Below, in pieces: positions 8,523 to 18,765 of a DNA stretch of 64,000 nt. Position 1 is the first letter of the stretch, and each line of letters starts with the position of its first letter. The notes beneath the pieces are model-generated. The model did not search any database, was not told the origin of the DNA, and worked only from the letters and a program-made list of their open reading frames with translations. Source of the DNA: Prauserella muralis (GTDB lineage Bacteria > Actinomycetota > Actinomycetes > Mycobacteriales > Pseudonocardiaceae); assembly GCF_003202285.1 (NCBI RefSeq), contig NZ_MASW01000006.1, positions 496,001 to 560,000 of the forward strand. The letters run 5' to 3'. The position numbers were made by a program, and so were the translations under genes.

Positions 8523-9296
8523 GTGGGTGACGATGCCGCGGTGTCTCCGAAGGACCGCTTCCTGACCGTCTACGGGCGCAAGCCCGTGCTCGAGGCGCTG
8601 ACCGACCCGGAGCTCGATGTCGACAAAGTGATCCTCGCCGACGTCGCGCGGGGGCCTGCCGTGACGGAGATCCAGCGGGCCGCGAAGGCGGTCGGCGTGC
8701 CCGTGCAGCGGGCCAGCGCGCACCGGGTGAAGGTCCTCGCGGGCAACGGCAAGCAGGACCAGGGGGTGCTCGCGGACGTGGTGGCCCCGCGCATGCGCCC
8801 GCTCGCGGCGGCGCTGGCGGAGAAGCGGCCGCCGGAACGGGTGCTCGTTCTCGACGGGATCACCACGCCCGCCAACGTGGGCATGATCCTGCGCACGGCC
8901 ACCGCGGCCGGGCTGGGCGGCATCGTGGTGCCCCGGCGAGGGGTCGCCGCGCTCGATCCGCTGGTGGTGAAGGCCTCGGCGGGTGTGGCGTTCCGGGCAC
9001 CCATGCTGCGCTGCGCCACGGCCGCCGACGCGGTGGAGCAGCTCACCGAGGCGGGCTACGCCGTGTACGCGCTGGGGTCGCAGGGCGCCGAGTCGCTGTT
9101 CGACCTGGAGCTGCCCGCGCGGACGGCGTTCGTGCTCGGCGGCGAGACCGCCGGTGTCGGCGGCGACGTGGCTCAGCTGGTGGCCGGCTGGGTGTCGATC
9201 CCGATGCCGGGCGGCGTCGAGTCGCTCAACGTCTCGGCCGCCGCGGCCGTGCTGTGCTTCGAACTGGTCCGGCGGGACGGTCAGCACGGTCACTGA
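8523..9296 (+). CDS. SpoU/TrmH-family RNA 2'-O-methyltransferase
   Basis: A 257-residue SPOUT methyltransferase that transfers methyl from AdoMet to a ribose 2'-OH in rRNA or tRNA. The N-terminal part (LTVYGRKPVLEALTDPELDV) resembles the substrate-binding domain of RlmB/TrmH proteins. The C-terminal knot holds motif 1 in DGITTPANVGMILRTA (with Asn and Arg), motif 2 in FVLGGETAGV and motif 3 in IPMPGGVESLNVSAAAAVL. All three are intact. The start is the GTG at 8523. The target nucleotide cannot be inferred. The gene ends at a long palindromic terminator of a repeated family. Confidence 0.9.
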   Translation: MGDDAAVSPKDRFLTVYGRKPVLEALTDPELDVDKVILADVARGPAVTEIQRAAKAVGVPVQRASAHRVKVLAGNGKQDQGVLADVVAPRMRPLAAALAEKRPPERVLVLDGITTPANVGMILRTATAAGLGGIVVPRRGVAALDPLVVKASAGVAFRAPMLRCATAADAVEQLTEAGYAVYALGSQGAESLFDLELPARTAFVLGGETAGVGGDVAQLVAGWVSIPMPGGVESLNVSAAAAVLCFELVRRDGQHGH

Positions 9297-9321
9297 ACCC
9301 GCGCTCTCGGTCACCCGCCTG

Positions 9322-9376
9322 CGAGCCGAAGGGCACCGCGGGTACGTGGTGTGTACCCGCGGTGCCCTTCGGCTCG
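9322..9376. terminator. Palindromic repeat terminator, family A copy 1
   Basis: Perfect 24-bp arms (9322-9345 and 9353-9376; inner motif GAGCCGAAGGGCACC...GGGTAC) around a 7-base loop, between convergent genes. Nearly the same element recurs at 28605-28659, and half of it at 18739-18762. Confidence 0.85.
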
Positions 9377-9389
9377 GGGTGACGGCGCG

Positions 9390-10133
9390 CTAGCCGAGGG
9401 TGGCGCGCAGCTTGTCCAGTTCGGTGGCGATGGCGCTCGCCGAGCCGGGTGCGATGTGAACCTCCGCCTCGGCGCCGGAACCGTTGGTGTAGTTCAGATA
9501 CCGCCCCCAGTCGGTGTCCACATAGTGCAGCGGCTCCCGCAGGCGCGTGTAGCGGCCGAGGTGGTCGCGTTCGGCGACGTAGAGCTCACCCGCCCCGGTG
9601 ACGGGACGCTGGACGACCTTCACGATCTCCCGCACGTCCGGTGGCAGCGACCGCTCGTTCGCCGGGTGGCGGCCGGCTTCCTCCAGGTCGATCACGCGCA
9701 CCGACCAGTGGCTGCCGCCGCCGGGATACAGCTCGGGCAGGTGCGCCGCGAGCGTCTCGGCCAGCCGGTTGTGGTTCGCGGGCAGCAGTGTCACCCAGTC
9801 CCCGGAGCGGACGGCGAGCACACCCTGCAGGCCACGTCCCGCGGCGAGCACGCTCCACGTGGTGTCGTTCTGGGAGAGCCAGCCGTAGTACTCGATCGTG
9901 GCGTTGGTCAGCAACGGCAGCCAGTCGAGGAAGTCGGCGTCGACACGGCCCCGCCCCTCGAGCAGCCCGGCTTCCGCCAGCGCTGTGTCCACTGCGGACT
10001 CCGCATCGGGCCGGTCGCCGGGTGGGATCCAGACGGGTTCCGGCTGCACGGCGATGTGCAGCTCTCCGAGGCCCTGCCGCGCCACGACCGCCGCGAGCGC
10101 CGTGACGGGCAGGACCGCTCTGTCGCCCTTCAC
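9390..10133 (-). CDS. ESX secretion-associated protein EspG-like
   Basis: A 247-residue EspG-like protein. EspG chaperones bind the PPE partner of PE/PPE substrates in the cytoplasm and take them to the type VII (ESX) machinery. The protein lacks a signal peptide and shows the family layout: an N-terminal strand (VLPVTALAAVVARQGLGELH), a central YYGWLSQNDTTWSVLAA block, RSGDWVTLLP, and a C-terminal YVDTDWGRYLNYTNGSGA segment. It overlaps the upstream PPE-like gene by 4 bases, the classical substrate/chaperone coupling. It is last in a four-gene unit and ends at the repeat terminator. No ESX membrane (Ecc) genes lie in the window. Confidence 0.75.
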   Translation of the reverse strand: MKGDRAVLPVTALAAVVARQGLGELHIAVQPEPVWIPPGDRPDAESAVDTALAEAGLLEGRGRVDADFLDWLPLLTNATIEYYGWLSQNDTTWSVLAAGRGLQGVLAVRSGDWVTLLPANHNRLAETLAAHLPELYPGGGSHWSVRVIDLEEAGRHPANERSLPPDVREIVKVVQRPVTGAGELYVAERDHLGRYTRLREPLHYVDTDWGRYLNYTNGSGAEAEVHIAPGSASAIATELDKLRATLG

Positions 10134-11494
10134 TCCCCGATCACCGGTGGCGTCGTCTTGCCAAGGTCACCGATGAACACCTCGTCCGGGTCGTTCTCCT
10201 GCAGGTAGGCCGCGCGCTGGTGTTCCTCGTCCTCCGCGCCCTGACCACGGTTGGCGCCCGTTCCGGCCACGGGCCCCATCGCGCCACCGCGCGCACCGGC
10301 CGCCGTTCCCCTGGCCGCCGCCGACTCGGCCGCGGCCGCCGCACCGCCCGTCATGCCCACGCCGGTGCCCTTGCCCGCGCCGAGCGCCCTGGCGCCGTCG
10401 GCCGCCCCGGCGGCCCGGCCACCGCCGGCAGCCTCGCCGCCACCGGCACGTCCCGCGCCGGGACCGTACAGCCTGCTGCCCGCCCGCTCGCCGAGGCCCG
10501 CGCCGCCACGGCCCGAGCCCGGGCCGGTTCCGGTGGTGCTGCGGGACGTTCCGGTGCCGCCCCGCGACGTCCCACTGGTCCCACGCGTGGAGCTGTTCCC
10601 GAACGACGGCCGTCCCGTGCCCTGCCGGGTCGAGTCGGAAGGCGTGGACCGGCTCGGCGGCACGTTGGTCGCCGCCGCGATCCCGGTCGGCGCGCCAAGG
10701 CCGGTCGTGCCACCGGTGCCCACGTTCGGAGTGCTCACGGGCGGTCCGCCGCCCGGTGACACGGGCGTCGGGCCTGCCCCGGTCGCGGAGGGGGCGTTGA
10801 CGTGGGGCACCGCGCCGCTGACCGGGCCGCCCGACGTGGTGACCGGTCCCGCGCCCGGACCAGAGACGGCGGAACTGTGCGTCGCGCCGGGCGCGCCGGA
10901 AAGGTCGCCGGAGATCCCGCTGGGCGTCGAGCTCTTCAGTGACACCGAAGCCGATCCCGGCTCGAGAACCGTGTAGTCGTGCCCGATGTTCGCGGCGTTG
11001 CCACTGGTGGCGGCGGAGTACTTGTCCATCACCGCGACGTTGTTGGCCGATGCTGCCGTGTGCGCGACAACGCCCTCCTGATAGGTCCGGAGATCGTCGG
11101 CGGCCATGAACGGCCCCGCCACCGGGATGGCCGCCTTGAGGCCGGTGGTCCACGGGCTCGGCTTCTCCGGCATCGGCGGCACCGGCTCCACCGACCGCGC
11201 GGCGGAGTTCCAGCTGCTCGACTGGTCGGCCATCGACCGCACGGTCTGGTCGAAGTTCGCCGCCGACTCCTTCAGCGCCTGCTCGAGCGGGCCTGCGCCC
11301 TCGCGAGCAGCCGTGCCGGCATCGCCGGTCCAGGCGGAGGCCATCTGCTGCTGGAGAGCGGCGATCGACTCAGCCCGGTTCCGGTAGGAGGCTTTCAGCC
11401 TCGCCAGGGTCTCCGCCATCGACTCCAGTCCTCCTGTGCCGCTGCCGGACTGAAAGTTCTGGTAGATCTGCTCACCATTCACGTCACGCGCCAC
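10130..11494 (-). CDS. PPE-like ESX substrate with Gly/Ser/Thr-rich tail
   Basis: A 454-residue protein with an N-terminal helical domain of WXG100/PPE type: alpha-helical from about 20 to 110 with the turn motif SAWTGDAG (W-x-G) near residue 55. A long low-complexity region rich in Gly, Ser, Thr, Pro and Arg follows (for example RGTSGTSRGGTGTSRSTTG), and a short acidic end (DPDEVFIGDLGKTTPPVIGE). It lacks a signal peptide, as ESX substrates do. Start GTG 11494, overlapping the upstream lipoprotein gene by 11 bases and the downstream EspG-like gene by 4. It is probably exported by a type VII system encoded elsewhere. Confidence 0.72.
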   Translation of the reverse strand: MARDVNGEQIYQNFQSGSGTGGLESMAETLARLKASYRNRAESIAALQQQMASAWTGDAGTAAREGAGPLEQALKESAANFDQTVRSMADQSSSWNSAARSVEPVPPMPEKPSPWTTGLKAAIPVAGPFMAADDLRTYQEGVVAHTAASANNVAVMDKYSAATSGNAANIGHDYTVLEPGSASVSLKSSTPSGISGDLSGAPGATHSSAVSGPGAGPVTTSGGPVSGAVPHVNAPSATGAGPTPVSPGGGPPVSTPNVGTGGTTGLGAPTGIAAATNVPPSRSTPSDSTRQGTGRPSFGNSSTRGTSGTSRGGTGTSRSTTGTGPGSGRGGAGLGERAGSRLYGPGAGRAGGGEAAGGGRAAGAADGARALGAGKGTGVGMTGGAAAAAESAAARGTAAGARGGAMGPVAGTGANRGQGAEDEEHQRAAYLQENDPDEVFIGDLGKTTPPVIGE

Positions 11495-12125
11495 CCTTCA
11501 GTGTCTCGATGACGACACCGGCCAGAGCCTGGGCATCGGCACAGGCCCGCTCAGGGTCGGAGACGTATCCATCGGTACCCACGGCGAACGACAGGTCGTC
11601 CTGGATTCCGACGACGATTCCGCATTCGCCCTGATCCCGGAAATCCTGCTTGTCGGTGTACGCAGCCGGGTAGCCGTTCACGGTGGTCGGCTCCCAGTAG
11701 GCGCGTTGACCGTCCTTGTAGCTCTCGTACACGCCGCCCAAGCCACCGGTGCCCCGTTCGCGGTTGACCGTCTGGATGACGACGGAGATACCTTCAGCGC
11801 CGTCGGAGAACCAGCCGCACGAGGGACCGCCTTGCAGGGTCTCGTCGGTGGTTTCCTCCGTGCGCTTCGTGCCTGGCTCGCCGTAACCGAGTTCGGCCAG
11901 CGCGGCAGGCTCGGCCAGTTTGCACGGGTCGTCGAGGTAGGGCGACGGATCGAGCGGCTCGCTCACCGCCGGCACCCCTGGGCCCCCGGGCACACCGGTC
12001 GAACTCGGCGGCGCGCTGGCACCGGACCGCGGCAGCGCACTCCCCGGTTCGGTGGCGGAGCAGGAAGCCAGCAGAGCGCCGAGTGCGGCCGCTGCCAGAG
12101 CGGCCCCGACGGTTCTCATGGTCAT
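11484..12125 (-). CDS. DUF3558-family lipoprotein
   Basis: A 213-residue secreted lipoprotein. The signal sequence ends in LLASC (lipidated Cys22), followed by a Ser/Pro-rich linker and a globular domain with paired cysteines: DDPCKLAEPAALAELGYG, GGPSCGWFSD, QGECGIVVG and ERACADAQALA. This is the DUF3558 pattern common in Pseudonocardiaceae, often beside ESX-associated genes; the function is not known. The two ATG codons at 12125 and 12119 are both possible starts; the first overlaps the upstream stop by 4 bases (ATGA). It lies between the small ESX-cluster protein and the PPE-like protein. Confidence 0.85.
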   Translation of the reverse strand: MTMRTVGAALAAAALGALLASCSATEPGSALPRSGASAPPSSTGVPGGPGVPAVSEPLDPSPYLDDPCKLAEPAALAELGYGEPGTKRTEETTDETLQGGPSCGWFSDGAEGISVVIQTVNRERGTGGLGGVYESYKDGQRAYWEPTTVNGYPAAYTDKQDFRDQGECGIVVGIQDDLSFAVGTDGYVSDPERACADAQALAGVVIETLKGGA

Positions 12126-12562
12126 TGGCCGAACACGGCCTTCGCCGCTGTGAAGGGGTCAGCGTTGCTGTCCTCCGTGCGCTGGATGCCGTCCCGCGCG
12201 GCCTCCAGCTTCTCGATGAAGTCCTGGATGTACGCGAGCATCGATGCATTGGACTGGCGAACGGAGCCGAGACCCTCCAGGACATCTTTGACGTAGCTGA
12301 CGCTCGGATCGTCGTCGGACGGCTTCGCGTCCCCGGCGCGGAGGTCCTGCAGCGTCATGCGGTCCTGCTGACAGTCGTCGAGCAACGCCTTCCACTGGCT
12401 GATCACAGCGTCGATCTGGTCGCGGTCGAAGCTCCAGGAGCCGCCGCCTCCGCCGGAGCTGCCGGCGATGTCCTTGCCGAACACGCCGGCCCTGCCGAAC
12501 ACGCTGTCCACCGCGCTCGACGCGCTCTCACCGCCGGAAAAGGCGTCGAACCACTCCGCCAT
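12122..12562 (-). CDS. Small helical protein of the ESX-associated cluster
   Basis: A 146-residue protein that I cannot assign to a named family. It has a Gly/Ser-rich N-terminal part (IAGSSGGGGGSWSFDRDQ), then two long predicted helices (AVISQWKALLDDCQQDRMTL and SNASMLAYIQDFIEKLEAA). That layout is like EspC/PE-type helical hairpin partners of ESX substrates. It is the first gene of the coupled unit with the DUF3558 lipoprotein, PPE-like protein and EspG, so a role as co-substrate of the PPE-like protein is reasonable inference. I prefer the ATG at 12562 (GGGAG five bases upstream); GTG at 12574 is the alternative. Confidence 0.65.
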   Translation of the reverse strand: MAEWFDAFSGGESASSAVDSVFGRAGVFGKDIAGSSGGGGGSWSFDRDQIDAVISQWKALLDDCQQDRMTLQDLRAGDAKPSDDDPSVSYVKDVLEGLGSVRQSNASMLAYIQDFIEKLEAARDGIQRTEDSNADPFTAAKAVFGQ

Positions 12563-12648
12563 CCCGTCTCCCACCTACCCGTGACGATCCGGTACACGAG
12601 CGTAGCCGAACGGCCCGGCCGTCGTCAGGCATTCCGCCGAAGCGCAGG

Positions 12649-13038
12649 TCACCCTGCCGCAGGGAAGAGCGCGTCCAACTCGGCCAGCGTGTCCTCCACC
12701 GACGTGTGCCGGACGCCGACCATGCCCGCCGCGACGGCGCCCGCGACGTTGCGCTCGGCGTCGTCGACGAAGACGCAGGCGGCGGGCACGAAGCCGAGGC
12801 GCTCGGCGGTGAGGTGGTAGGCCTCGGTGGCGGGCTTGGCGACCCCGGCCTCCCCGGAGAAGACGAGCGCGTCGAACCACGCGGACAGTCGCCTGCGCAC
12901 CGCACCGCCGCCCGCGGCGTTGGACAGCAGGGCCGTGCGGATGCCCCGGTCGCGGGCCTTGTCCAGGTAGGCGAGCAGCGCGGGCGCCTCCGGGTCGGTC
13001 AGCACGCCCGCGTAGTCCAGCACGATCCCGCGCAGCAC
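12649..13038 (-). CDS. HAD-superfamily hydrolase (subfamily IA-like)
   Basis: A 130-codon HAD-like protein. Motif I is LDYAGVLT with nucleophile Asp8, motif II lies in TALLSNAAGG (Ser/Asn), Lys is in GVAKPATEAY, and motif IV is VFVDDAERNV. In motif I the usual second Asp (D-x-D) is Ala10, which would weaken phosphatase activity, so the substrate or even catalysis is uncertain. The cap is small. I chose GTG 13038 because homologues begin at (L)RGIVLDYAGVL; ATG 13071 would add 11 Arg-rich residues. The gene is monocistronic, about 86 bases downstream of the ESX-associated unit's start region. Confidence 0.8.
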   Translation of the reverse strand: MLRGIVLDYAGVLTDPEAPALLAYLDKARDRGIRTALLSNAAGGGAVRRRLSAWFDALVFSGEAGVAKPATEAYHLTAERLGFVPAACVFVDDAERNVAGAVAAGMVGVRHTSVEDTLAELDALFPAAG

Positions 13039-13210
13039 AGCGGCCAGCCTACGGCGCACGCGATAGCGCATCGGCGGCCACCGAGGTGGCGGAACGGCGC
13101 ACTTTCACCACCTCGTGCGGTTCCGGGATCACGGCGCCCGTTTCACCCCTCTGTTCCTACAGATGGTGACGCTCGTGTCACCAGTAGTAGCCGCGATCAC
13201 TGGAGGGGTC

Positions 13211-13696
13211 ATGCACACGCTCACGCCCGGCACGGGACTGCTCCCGCTCACGCCGTACGAGCCCGCGCGCCACGGGCACCCGCTGCCGGCACGGGAGACG
13301 ACCGCGGGACAGCTCACACTGGACGACCTGCTGGCCGAGATCCCGCCCCGGCACAAGGCGGGCCAGGCGCTGCCGGTGCTGGAACGGCGCACACTGCACA
13401 AGGTCCTGACGGCGTTGCTGGAGGTGCACGCCGGACGCAGACCCGTGGCGCAACTGGGCCGCTGGCTGACCCCCGCACTGCACCGGACGCTCCGGGACAG
13501 ATGCCGCACGCCCGGCCAGCGCTACACGCTGCGCAGGGTGTACTCGAGCAGACCGGCGGACGGCGCCATCGAGGCATGCGGCATCGCGCACACCGGCGAG
13601 CGCGCCTTCGCCGTCACCGCCCGCTTCGAACACCGCGCCGGCCGCTGGTCCTGCACCTACTTCGGGGTGCTTGAGCCGAGCGGCCGGCGCGCGTGA
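13211..13696 (+). CDS. Rv3235-family (DUF6459) conserved protein
   Basis: A 161-residue protein of the actinobacterial Rv3235 family (DUF6459), function unknown. The conserved part is the C-terminal half: VAQLGRWLTPALHRTLRDRC, then TLRRVYSSRPADGAIEACGI, and the Trp-containing ending AVTARFEHRAGRWSCTYFGV. The ATG at 13211 is preceded by GGAGGGG. Its place between the WS/DGAT region and secA matches the position of Rv3235 relative to tgs3 (Rv3234c) and secA1 (Rv3240c) in M. tuberculosis. It is convergent with secA across 54 bases. Confidence 0.75.
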   Translation: MHTLTPGTGLLPLTPYEPARHGHPLPARETTAGQLTLDDLLAEIPPRHKAGQALPVLERRTLHKVLTALLEVHAGRRPVAQLGRWLTPALHRTLRDRCRTPGQRYTLRRVYSSRPADGAIEACGIAHTGERAFAVTARFEHRAGRWSCTYFGVLEPSGRRA

Positions 13697-13750
13697 CGAC
13701 GCCGCCACCGCCACGGGCCAACCGGGCACGGCCCGGTGTGGCGCCGCAGG

Positions 13751-16612
<2,862 letters not shown>

Positions 16613-16776
16613 CCGGGTCGACCTCGCTAGCTGTGTCTTTGTGGTCGTCAGTGGCATCACAGCACCCGAACGGGCGCCGGGCAGCTTGACAGGCGCGGTC
16701 GTCGGACCACGCAGTACTCCCCATCGTAGAGGTTTCCGCGAGGTCGGTGTGCCCGCCCGGCGTACGACATGGCGAC

Positions 16777-16802
16777 GGCCCGCGCACGATCGTGCGCGGG
16801 CC
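16777..16802. terminator. 26-bp perfect palindrome between hpf and secA
   Basis: GGCCCGCGCACGA followed directly by its reverse complement. It lies 25 bases after the hpf stop and about 165 bases upstream of secA, so it probably terminates or attenuates hpf transcription before secA. A cruciform or protein-binding role is possible because there is no loop. Confidence 0.65.
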
Positions 16803-16827
16803 GCTCGCCTGTGCTCGGCAACCGGGG

Positions 16828-17520
16828 TCAGCCGAGCCGGATCACGCCGTAGTCGAAGCCCTTCCTGCGGTAGACGACGCTGGGCTTGCCGGTATGGGAG
16901 TCGTTGAAGAGGTAGAAGTCGTGTCCGACCAGCTCCATCTGGTAAAGGGCCTGGTCGACCGTCATGGGTTCGGCGGAATGGTGCTTCTCCCGCACGATGC
17001 GGCCGGGCTCGTGGACGGCCACACCATCGTCCCAGCTCTGCTGCTCGGGCAGCTCGATCTCCTCGGCCGTCACGGCGGCCTCGGGCTCGACGGGGGCCTC
17101 CAGCACCGCGGTGTTGGCCGCGGGGCGCCGCCCGCCGTTGACCATCGATCCGGGCTCGCTCGCCATCGCGCCCACCGAGGTGGCCTCGGCGACGGACTCG
17201 GGGCTGCGGCGCCCGTAGTGCACCCGCCTGCGGTCGTGGCTCCGGCGCAGCCGGTTCTCGAGCTTGTTCACGGCGGAGTCGAGTGCCGCGTAGAAGTCGC
17301 CTGCACAGGCCTCCGCGCGGACGGCAGGACCCCTGCCCTTGCCGGTGATCTCGACGCGCTGGCAGTTCTTGGACTGCCGGCGGTTGGGCTCGTGGAACAG
17401 CTCGACGTCGTAGCGGATGACCTTCCTGTCGTAGCGCTCCAACCGCGCCAGTTTCTCGCTGACGTGGACCCGATAATGCTCGGGCACCTCCACGTTGCGG
17501 CCCTTCACGACGATGTCCAT
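16828..17520 (-). CDS. hpf: Long-form ribosome hibernation promoting factor (HPF)
   Basis: A 230-residue HPF. The N-terminal S30AE domain ([20 protein letters not shown] to about residue 105) binds the 30S decoding centre, and the C-terminal domain ([20 protein letters not shown] to the end [16 protein letters not shown]) dimerises 70S ribosomes into inactive 100S particles. Together these define the long form. They are joined by a variable Glu/Ala/Pro-rich linker. The ATG at 17520 has AGGGAGG six bases upstream. The comF-hpf-secA order is conserved in actinobacteria. The gene has an unusually long upstream region of about 450 bases, suggesting complex control. Confidence 0.95.
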   Translation of the reverse strand: MDIVVKGRNVEVPEHYRVHVSEKLARLERYDRKVIRYDVELFHEPNRRQSKNCQRVEITGKGRGPAVRAEACAGDFYAALDSAVNKLENRLRRSHDRRRVHYGRRSPESVAEATSVGAMASEPGSMVNGGRRPAANTAVLEAPVEPEAAVTAEEIELPEQQSWDDGVAVHEPGRIVREKHHSAEPMTVDQALYQMELVGHDFYLFNDSHTGKPSVVYRRKGFDYGVIRLG

Positions 17521-17971
17521 ACACGACCTCCCTCGCTGAAAATGCGTGCGAGTCAATTTGCGGACGACGAGCGCCGGGGGAACGACGGGAAATGGCCGAC
17601 ACGATCCCGCGTGTGCCATTCGTCTGATTCAGGCCGCCTCCGGCGCCAGGGACATGGGCTGTTCACCTCCCCGCCTGCCGGGATTGCTGTTAGCGCAGCA
17701 CGTTAGCCGCCTTCCGGCGGTAGCAACAGCCCCCGGTGCGGGGGACGTCGAACGGTGAATGATCGTCACGATCCGCAATGGACTCACCGTGACGCCGGAA
17801 TGGCCGTCCCGAGCCGTCGGCACTGCGCTGCTGATTCGCGGACCGGGTCCGCGCCTGGCACACCCGTTTCGCGAGCCGGCGATGGTGGCGGTGTGCCTCA
17901 TAACCACCCAACGGGCGGGACCCGGCAGGCGGTTCCCCGCCACACGTGTGGGTGACGAGGCCACGGTGTGT
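17521..17971 (-). promoter_or_regulatory. Long hpf upstream region with SD-led 8-codon ORF and hairpins
   Basis: About 450 bases without a full-sized gene between comF and hpf. On the hpf strand it shows small hairpins at 17730-17744 (CCCCC/GGGGG) and 17707-17720 (CCGCC/GGCGG), and an 8-codon [11 protein letters not shown], at 17655-17629 preceded by GGGGAGGTGAAC. The ORF ends about 110 bases before the hpf start. A leader-peptide or attenuation role is inference. Confidence 0.45.
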
Positions 17972-18640
17972 TCACGCCGCGGTGAGGGCCAGCGCCGCCA
18001 CGGGCTCGACACCGCCGTCCCGCAGCGCGGCCGCGCACGCCGTCACGGTGGCGCCCGTGGTCACCACGTCGTCGAGCAGCACGACGGGTGTGCCCGGCGG
18101 CGGCGCACCCGCCTGCCGCAGCCGCACCCGTCCTGCCAGGTTGGCGGCCCGCTGGGCCCGGTCGAGCCCGACGGCGTCGCGGGCTCGCGGGTCCAGTTCG
18201 AGCACGGGCGCGACGGCGGCCTCCCAGCCCAGGGCGGCGAGCCGCGCCGCGCAGTGCCGGGCGAGCGCGAGCACGTGCTGACCGCCCCGCACCCTGGCGG
18301 CGGCCCGGCGGGACGGCGCGGGCACGAGCCACCACGTGCCGTGCGCGTCGGGACGGGTCCCCGGCACGTACGGGACCGCACCGGCGAGCGCCTGGCCGAG
18401 GGGCGCCGCCAGGTCCCGCCTTCCGCGCTCCTTGTAGGCCAGCACGAGCCGCCTGGCGACGCCGTCGTAACGGGCGAGCGCGCAGGCGCCGCCCGCCGCG
18501 TCGAACGGCCGCTGCCCGGCCAGCGTGGCCGCGCAGGCGGCACAGCACGCGGCGCCGTGCTCACCGCAGCCCGCGCACACCGGGGGCAGCACGAGGTCGA
18601 GCGCCGCGCGCCCGAATCCGGAAATGGTCCTGACCACCAT
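17972..18640 (-). CDS. comF: ComF-family protein (phosphoribosyltransferase fold)
   Basis: A 222-residue ComF/GntX-like protein. ComF is needed for DNA uptake in naturally competent bacteria; in actinobacteria its role is not established. The N-terminal zinc-binding cysteines are at 22, 25, 32, 33 and 36 (LPPVCAGCGEHGAACCAAC). The type I phosphoribosyltransferase PRPP loop VVLLDDVVTTGATV lies near residue 190, and the domain core YKERGRRDLAAPLGQALA is present. The start is the ATG at 18640. It lies between lpqB and hpf as in M. tuberculosis (Rv3242c), about 125 bases after lpqB and the decayed copy of repeat family A. Confidence 0.9.
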   Translation of the reverse strand: MVVRTISGFGRAALDLVLPPVCAGCGEHGAACCAACAATLAGQRPFDAAGGACALARYDGVARRLVLAYKERGRRDLAAPLGQALAGAVPYVPGTRPDAHGTWWLVPAPSRRAAARVRGGQHVLALARHCAARLAALGWEAAVAPVLELDPRARDAVGLDRAQRAANLAGRVRLRQAGAPPPGTPVVLLDDVVTTGATVTACAAALRDGGVEPVAALALTAA

Positions 18641-18710
18641 GACCGCTGAGCATGCACCCGGCCACCGACAGTTCCCGGCTCGCCTGCCGTGCCCAACGCC
18701 GCCGATCCGT

Positions 18711-18762
18711 GCCGAAGGTGCCCGTGGGCACGCATCCGGTACCCAAGGTGCCCTTCGGCTCG
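18711..18762. repeat. Palindromic repeat family A, decayed copy 2
   Basis: The right arm (18739-18762, GTACCCAAGGTGCCCTTCGG...) is identical to copy 3 at 28605-28659. The left arm (18711-18731) matches only in part and has become a local GTGCCC/GGGCAC hairpin. It begins 4 bases after the lpqB stop codon and probably still terminates lpqB transcripts. Confidence 0.7.
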
Positions 18763-18765
18763 CAG

